DNA from: Myxococcota bacterium | GTDB taxonomy: Bacteria; Myxococcota_A; UBA9160; SMWR01 | Length of the DNA stretch: 64,000 nt | Direction of reading: 5' to 3' | Assembly: GCA_022447545.1 (NCBI GenBank) | Contig: JAKVBI010000028.1 | Location: 17,126-81,125, forward strand | The notes under the pieces: generated by a model | Databases searched by the model: none | The model's input: only the letters and a program-made list of their open reading frames with translations | What the model was told of the DNA's origin: nothing | Position numbers and translations under genes: made by a program | Shown: one piece after another, positions 59,521 to 64,000 of the stretch | How positions within the stretch are numbered: the first letter of the stretch is position 1 | Layout of the letters: each line of letters opens with the position of its first letter

Positions 59521-61155
59521 TCAGCGCGAACGTTGGCCCAAGCGCATACGCTGGATTCCAAACGAACCGAGCGTCACTCCGAGCCCCAGGAGAGCCCAGG
59601 GAGCCACCGAAGGAACGCTCTCCACCCCATCCGTCAGAGCTAGATCGCTGCCCATGAAGTAATAGGCTTTTCCGGGATTGCTCCGCGATCCGTAGTCCGC
59701 CGTCGCAGCACCGACGAGAAGATCGGCGCGTCCATCATCATCGATGTCGCCCGTGGCGATCTGCATCCCGAACGCATCGGAACTCTCGGACCCCTGAATG
59801 ACGATGTCGGCATCGGCCTCGATGTCGAAGCTGTCCATGATGCCCGAATGTCCCCGAAAAATGTATACCTCACCCGCAAGCCACCGGGACTGCGGCGTGC
59901 CCGACGGATTCCCCAAAATCAGGTCATCAATCAAGGTTCCGTTGATGTCTCCCACCGCGATTGCGCCGTATCCCTCGTTGCCATCCGGAAAACTAAAAGT
60001 CGCAGTTCGAAGATCTTCGATGTTTCCGTCTCCCGTGAAACTCGCGCTACCTGGAATGACCGAGACGCCCGTAGGGGCACCTCCATATGAAATAGTCGAT
60101 AGGATCAAGTCGTCGTAGTCGTCGCCATTGATGTCACCGATGGCCAGTTCTTCTCCAATGTTATAAGCCGAAGTTCCTGATCCGTCGTGACCTTTTCCGT
60201 AGACTTTGAAGTCATATTCCTCATCGAATAGATGGTAGGTTGTGTCGAGTGAAGCCGATCCCATGATGCCCCAATAGACTCCCGGGTAACCGGGATAGCC
60301 CGCATCATCCCATCCTTCTACGTGGGCCTGGCAGTGACCGAAAATGATGTCGTCGTAGTCGTCGCCGTTTAGATTTCCGACGGCGATGCGCGTTCCGATA
60401 CGTGTCTCTCGGTCGTCTTCGTTATTTCCGTAAAAGGTTACGTCCGCAGGTGTGGTGGTGAGATCGATGGTCGCGGGCCAACTTGAAGACCCGTAGAGGA
60501 CATGCACGGCGCCCGCGGATGACAGCACGGATTCGTCGTCCAACTCTACATCGTGGTAGGGGGCGCCGATGATCAAGTCCCCAATGCCGTCGCCGTTCAC
60601 ATCCCCAATCGCAGAATCATTTCCGAGCTTGGTGAGTGATGATTGGCCCTGGATGATGACGTCAGCACTGGTCACACTGAGTTCACCCGAGTGAAGTGCG
60701 GAACCGAAGACGATGTAAACCGTACCTGTCGAATCCGACGACCCGATCACGAGATCTGCAATGTCGTCGTCGTTGAGGTCGCCGGCAGCCAGGGAAGCCG
60801 AAATGTCGCCCGAAGTCGAGGTACCCGACACCGTGAAATCTGCGCCCGCGGCCAGGTCCAATTCTCCCGAAAGGCCCTCGGCACCAAATTGCACGTAAAC
60901 ACGCCCGTAACTTCCGTAGCCTAGAGAGCCTACGATGACATCGTCGTAGCCATCGCCGTTGATGTCTGCCAGCAAAGCACCATGAGGATCAGAATCCGCA
61001 TTGGAAGTCAGGTAGTCGTTCTTGGCTTCTCCGATCAGGACGCCCGCATACTCGTCTGCCGCAGTGTCGTATTCCACGATCTGGGCAGATGATCGAGCCG
61101 ATCCCACAGTCAACGTCAATGCGTAGGCAATAAATACCATCCACAGAATCTGCAT
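59521..61155 (-). CDS. Secreted FG-GAP repeat protein with C-terminal anchor-like tail
   Basis: 544 residues from ATG 61155 (GAGGTGAG just upstream). Signal peptide ILWMVFIAYALTLTVGSARS. At least seven FG-GAP/integrin-like repeats with Asp-rich Ca-binding loops: ADINGDGYDDVIVGS, GDLNDDDIADLVIGS, GDVNGDGIGDLIIGA, GNLNGDDYDDIIFG, GDINGDDYDDLILST, GDINGTLIDDLILGN, GDIDDDGRADLLVGA. These build a calcium-dependent beta-propeller at the cell surface. The C-terminus SVPSVAPWALLGLGVTLGS plus IQRMRLGQRSR is a Pro motif, hydrophobic helix and basic end like the chitinase tail. Probable role is adhesion or matrix binding. Confidence 0.9.
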   Translation of the reverse strand: MQILWMVFIAYALTLTVGSARSSAQIVEYDTAADEYAGVLIGEAKNDYLTSNADSDPHGALLADINGDGYDDVIVGSLGYGSYGRVYVQFGAEGLSGELDLAAGADFTVSGTSTSGDISASLAAGDLNDDDIADLVIGSSDSTGTVYIVFGSALHSGELSVTSADVIIQGQSSLTKLGNDSAIGDVNGDGIGDLIIGAPYHDVELDDESVLSSAGAVHVLYGSSSWPATIDLTTTPADVTFYGNNEDDRETRIGTRIAVGNLNGDDYDDIIFGHCQAHVEGWDDAGYPGYPGVYWGIMGSASLDTTYHLFDEEYDFKVYGKGHDGSGTSAYNIGEELAIGDINGDDYDDLILSTISYGGAPTGVSVIPGSASFTGDGNIEDLRTATFSFPDGNEGYGAIAVGDINGTLIDDLILGNPSGTPQSRWLAGEVYIFRGHSGIMDSFDIEADADIVIQGSESSDAFGMQIATGDIDDDGRADLLVGAATADYGSRSNPGKAYYFMGSDLALTDGVESVPSVAPWALLGLGVTLGSFGIQRMRLGQRSR

Positions 61156-61431
61156 AAACTCACCTCGGCATCGAGATCCGGTCATTCCAAGGGCGCGGTA
61201 TTACATCTATGTGAACGAACCCAAACCTATTTTCTCACAGAAGGGCTGCCGGAAATGACGAGATACTCCGAGAGTCGCACATGTTTGCGATCAGGGTCTC
61301 GAAGGCATCGAGGGTTTGATGGAGCTTGCTCGAGAGTTGCATGTGAAATGCCGGCCAATGGACATTGGGAAGTTGGCGGAAGGAGTTCCCGGGCGTCAGG
61401 AGATCTCGAGTCGGCCCCATAGGGTTGGGCG
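61156..61431. other. Intergenic region, nothing recognised
   Basis: 276 bp between two minus-strand genes. No hairpin with a T tract, promoter pair or remnant could be identified. Confidence 0.35.
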
Positions 61432-62538
61432 TCAGTTCGGCTGGAATCTCCGAAAAATGATTCCCAGCCCGTCCGGGTACGCGAGGCCCTCGAGTACGAC
61501 TTCTGGACGGCTGGGTTGGCCGGTCTCGTCGAAGCGGATGCGCCAGATTCGTCCATTTGAACTTGGGCCTGGCATCCACGCCTCCCATACGATGTCGAGG
61601 TCCGCGTAGTAGAGATCGCCCCTGGAATCTACGGCCAGGCCCTGGGGAGTGCCTGTGGGGTGTGGAGGGAGCCAGCTTGTTGGCTCGACCAGCATGCGGA
61701 CGAGTTTTCCGTCGGGAGAGAATTCCGCGATCCGTCCGGTCAGGACGCTCGAGGCGTAGAGGTGCCCCTTGTGTCCAAACGCCAGCCCGGAGTAGGTGAC
61801 GAGTCCGTGTTTCCAGCGGGCGCCAGTGAACGGTTCGCGCTGCACGTGGGTCGCCAGGGGGTCGCCGTAGGGGTCGGTTCGTCCACAACCGTGTTCGGCA
61901 TCGGGGCCTGTGGGGAATGGGGGCGAGAAACGCAGGATCTCGCGTCCGCTGGATGACGCCACATAGACGCGCCCCTGGGTGTCGATGGCGATTCCTCCTG
62001 CCGTTCCGATGTCGGTGGCCAGTTTGCAGTATCGCGGTGGGCCAAAGCCCTCGTAGGGTGGAAACCAGAGAATCAGCTGACCGTTGGATGCCGAGAACCC
62101 CGGATCCCCCACCTCACTGGTAAACAGCCGTCCCTCGCGGTCAAAAGCGCAACCGTGCGGCTCTGGAACTCGAGAGCCGGCCCCTGCCACCAGTTTTCCG
62201 ACCTGAGTTCCATCGGCCCGAAAGATCCCCCAACCGGCGGGCCGCGCCGGTTGGCCTGTGTCCTCGCCTGCAACGAAGCCTCCGTGGGTGCCCGGCCGGG
62301 CGCATACCATGCCATTGATGTCCCGTCCGTTTTCGGGATCCAGCGAGGCTCTTTCGATCAACACCGTCGAAGTTGCGAGGCCGCGGCGGAGTTCGGTCAA
62401 GTCGACCACCCTCAATCGATTTCCCTCCGGTGCGTAGAGGTATTCATGCTCTTCCGGATCTTTCGAGTGACTCGGCTGGGCCACAGCGATCCAGATGAAG
62501 GCGACGAGACAAGTAGACAGCGAACGAGACGCGAGCAT
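61432..62538 (-). CDS. Secreted SMP-30/NHL-type beta-propeller protein
   Basis: 368 residues with a signal peptide (RSLSTCLVAFIWIAVAQPSHS). The body repeats blades like GCAFDREGRLFTSEVGDPGF, GGIAIDTQGRVYVASSSGRE, GLAFGHKGHLYASSVLTGRI and GLAVDSRGDLYYADLDIVWE, spaced about 60-70 residues. This is the pattern of SMP-30/gluconolactonase or NHL-type propellers that bind Ca or hydrolyse lactones. Catalytic residues cannot be assigned, so an outer-surface binding or lactonase role is open. It is divergent from the PQQ dehydrogenase gene with only 58 bp between the starts, which suggests shared control. Confidence 0.82.
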   Translation of the reverse strand: MLASRSLSTCLVAFIWIAVAQPSHSKDPEEHEYLYAPEGNRLRVVDLTELRRGLATSTVLIERASLDPENGRDINGMVCARPGTHGGFVAGEDTGQPARPAGWGIFRADGTQVGKLVAGAGSRVPEPHGCAFDREGRLFTSEVGDPGFSASNGQLILWFPPYEGFGPPRYCKLATDIGTAGGIAIDTQGRVYVASSSGREILRFSPPFPTGPDAEHGCGRTDPYGDPLATHVQREPFTGARWKHGLVTYSGLAFGHKGHLYASSVLTGRIAEFSPDGKLVRMLVEPTSWLPPHPTGTPQGLAVDSRGDLYYADLDIVWEAWMPGPSSNGRIWRIRFDETGQPSRPEVVLEGLAYPDGLGIIFRRFQPN

Positions 62539-62596
62539 GTCAGCATCTTACACTCGCAGTGTGTGTTTGCTGATAGGGACATGAACCGAGGTCTGT

Positions 62597-64000
62597 GTGA
62601 AAGCTCTTTCCACCCCCTTTTTTTTGACGGCGCTCGTCCTCGGATTCGTGACGGGTTGTGGTCCAGCGGCAACACCCACGGGTGAAGCGAGTCTCACGGC
62701 TGGTTGGCCTACCACGGGGGGGGATGCGGGGGGAACCCGCTATTCGCCGCTCGCCCAGATTCATCGCGGCAACGTCGATGATCTCGAAGTGGCCTGGATG
62801 AGCCACACGGGTCACCTTGCGCGTCAGGAGATCGTCCAGGATCCGGCGCGAAAGGGTACGGCGTTCGAGGCCACACCCGTATTGTTCGAGGACACCCTCT
62901 ACCTCTGTACGCCACTCAATCAAATGATTGCTCTGGATGCACGTACCGGGGGACAGCGATGGGTCTTCGATGCCGAGCCGAAGCTCGACAATACCTGGAC
63001 CCCCAAGTGTCGCGGTGTAGCGGTTTGGCTCGATCCCCAGCGTGGAGTGGGCCCGTGTAAACGGCGTGTGCTCATGGGAACCGTGGACGCTCGCTTGATC
63101 GCAGTGGATGCAGATACGGGCAGGGCCTGTGACGATTTTGGCCAACGCGGGGAGGTCGATCTCCTGAAAGGGCTGGGGGATGTTGCTCCTGGCGAATACT
63201 CCGTCACTTCTCCTCCCGTCGTCGTGGACGACATCGTGACCGTCGGAGCTCTGGTGGCGGACAACCGTCGGGTCCTTCCGCCGGGCGGTGTGATTCGAGG
63301 TTTCGACGTGCGCACGGGCGCTCTGCGCTGGGCTTTTGACCCCATTGCGCCAGGTACGCCCCCTCTGGCTCCAGGCGACGATGGGGAGCCCCGTTATCAC
63401 CGGGGCACGCCCAACGCGTGGTCGCTGCTTTCCGCAGATCCGGAACTCGGCTTGATTTTCGTTCCCATGGGGGCTCCCAGTCCTGATTTCTACGGCGGAT
63501 CCCGTAAAGGTCTCGACTACTACGCGAGTTCGGTGGTCGCTCTCGCGGCGGACACCGGTCGTGTGGTGTGGCATTTCCAGACGGTCCACCACGATCTGTG
63601 GGATTACGACGTTGCCTCCCAGCCGAGCCTGGTCGAACTCGAACTGGAATCCGGGAGGATTCCGGCATTGGTGCAGCCCACCAAGATGGGACATGTCTTT
63701 GTTCTCGATCGCCGCACCGGCGAGCCGCTGTTTCCCGTGGAGGAACGCCCAGTCCCACAAAGCGATATACCCGGGGAGTTCACCTCCCCCCCCCCCCCCC
63801 GTTCCCCCCCGCACCCCCTCCGGTTGCCCCCCGCACCCTTTCCCTTTCCCCACGGTACCCTTTCCGGTGCCCCAGGGAACCCTTTCCGTTGCCGCAGGGA
63901 ACCCTATCCGTTGCCCCAGGGAACCGTATCCGTAGCCCAAGGGAAACATAAACGTAGCCCCAGGGGAACATTTCCGTGGCCGGGGGGGGGGGTTTGGGTG
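62597..64000 (+). CDS. PQQ-dependent quinoprotein dehydrogenase lipoprotein, cut at window edge
   Basis: Starts at a GTG at 62597 with GAGG 5 nt upstream. Lipoprotein signal LVLGFVTGC. The mature sequence is the eight-bladed PQQ dehydrogenase fold of the glucose/quinate type: GGDAGGTRYSPLAQIHRGNV, FEATPVLFEDTLYLCTPLNQ, IALDARTGGQRWVFDAEP, LIAVDADTGRACDDFG, SVTSPPVVVDDIVTVGA, RGTPNAWSLLSADPELGLIF, HFQTVHHDLWDYDVASQPSL and QPTKMGHVFVLDRRTGEPLF. Tryptophan docking repeats (xWxF) are visible. It oxidises alcohols or sugars in the periplasm. Up to about codon 396 (63785) the frame is sound; beyond that it enters poly-C and a 22-bp repeat and is no longer protein-like. The rest of the gene is outside or lost. 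Confidence 0.88.
   Translation, partial: MKALSTPFFLTALVLGFVTGCGPAATPTGEASLTAGWPTTGGDAGGTRYSPLAQIHRGNVDDLEVAWMSHTGHLARQEIVQDPARKGTAFEATPVLFEDTLYLCTPLNQMIALDARTGGQRWVFDAEPKLDNTWTPKCRGVAVWLDPQRGVGPCKRRVLMGTVDARLIAVDADTGRACDDFGQRGEVDLLKGLGDVAPGEYSVTSPPVVVDDIVTVGALVADNRRVLPPGGVIRGFDVRTGALRWAFDPIAPGTPPLAPGDDGEPRYHRGTPNAWSLLSADPELGLIFVPMGAPSPDFYGGSRKGLDYYASSVVALAADTGRVVWHFQTVHHDLWDYDVASQPSLVELELESGRIPALVQPTKMGHVFVLDRRTGEPLFPVEERPVPQSDIPGEFTSPPPPRSPPHPLRLPPAPFPFPHGTLSGAPGNPFRCRREPYPLPQGTVSVAQGKHKRSPRGTFPWPGGGVWV
63786..63800. repeat. Poly-C run of 15
   Basis: Fifteen consecutive C occur exactly where the conserved TSPxQPFP segment of the PQQ dehydrogenase should begin. The run destroys similarity from this point and marks the start of unreliable sequence. 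Confidence 0.85.
63853..63984. repeat. Degenerate 22-bp tandem repeat at the right end
   Basis: Six successive units of exactly 22 bp fill this region, beginning around GGGAACCCTTTCCGTTGCCG and diverging step by step. The unit length is not a multiple of three, so no protein product is meant. Sequence ends with a run of about 11 G. The pattern is that of low-quality read tails rather than a biological repeat. Confidence 0.8.

Noticed and set aside
62540-63949. A 469-residue frame open on the minus strand opposite the PQQ dehydrogenase
   Set aside because: The plus strand encodes an unmistakable quinoprotein with lipobox and ribosome site. The minus frame has no family resemblance and is open because of GC-rich codon bias and the repeat at the end.
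63853-63984. CRISPR-like direct repeats
   Set aside because: Units are contiguous, without spacers, diverge progressively and end in homopolymers, so this is not a CRISPR array.

Overview
The window looks like the chromosome of a Gram-negative bacterium of moderately high GC. Lipoproteins, a TolC-type outer membrane protein, a giant RHS protein and two C-terminal anchor-like tails fit an environmental deltaproteobacterial-type lineage (Myxococcota or Desulfobacterota-like). That placement is inference, because no rRNA, tRNA or other phylogenetic marker is present. Both ends are cut. The left edge lies inside a sulfotransferase gene. The right edge lies inside a quinoprotein dehydrogenase gene that dissolves into a poly-C run and a decaying 22-bp repeat, which looks like a contig-end artefact.

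Layout. 0-2 kb: partial sulfotransferase-like gene and a small membrane-anchored protein of unknown function. 2-20 kb: a lipoprotein carboxylesterase with an N-terminal somatomedin-B-like cysteine module, convergent with one 15.3-kb gene for a 5113-residue RHS/YD-repeat protein. 20-33 kb: mixed accessory genes (DUF3556 membrane protein, 2-hydroxychromene-2-carboxylate isomerase-like protein, saccharopine-dehydrogenase-like reductase, GH18 chitinase, SEC-C mini-protein, NTF2-like protein, a secreted CxxCH protein, an orphan TolC-like lipoprotein), with several gene remnants between them. 33-47 kb: catabolic genes (phytanoyl-CoA dioxygenase-like, P450, two transporters counting the one at 55.7 kb, amidohydrolase_2 proteins, TauD-like dioxygenase, alpha/beta hydrolase, HAD phosphatase). 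47-50.3 kb: a frameshifted nitroreductase, then a tight three-gene minus-strand unit: membrane-anchored protein (paralogue of the one at 0.8 kb), a cyclic-nucleotide-binding domain fused to a haem-oxygenase-like diiron oxidase domain, and a cupin. 50-64 kb: GST, Baeyer-Villiger-type monooxygenase, DUF3604 protein, MFS transporter, isopenicillin-N-synthase-like dioxygenase, a fourth amidohydrolase, an FG-GAP protein, a beta-propeller protein and the PQQ dehydrogenase.

Together the genes suggest a metabolically versatile heterotroph with many iron- and flavin-dependent oxygenases and four amidohydrolase_2 paralogues for attacking hydrophobic or aromatic compounds. The least explained parts are the 47.9-50.3 kb unit, the esterase/RHS pair with its inserted modules, and a set of gene remnants (PrdB/TauD scar, YeiH tail, truncated trypsin-like gene, frameshifted nitroreductase) that mark recent gene loss or sequencing error.
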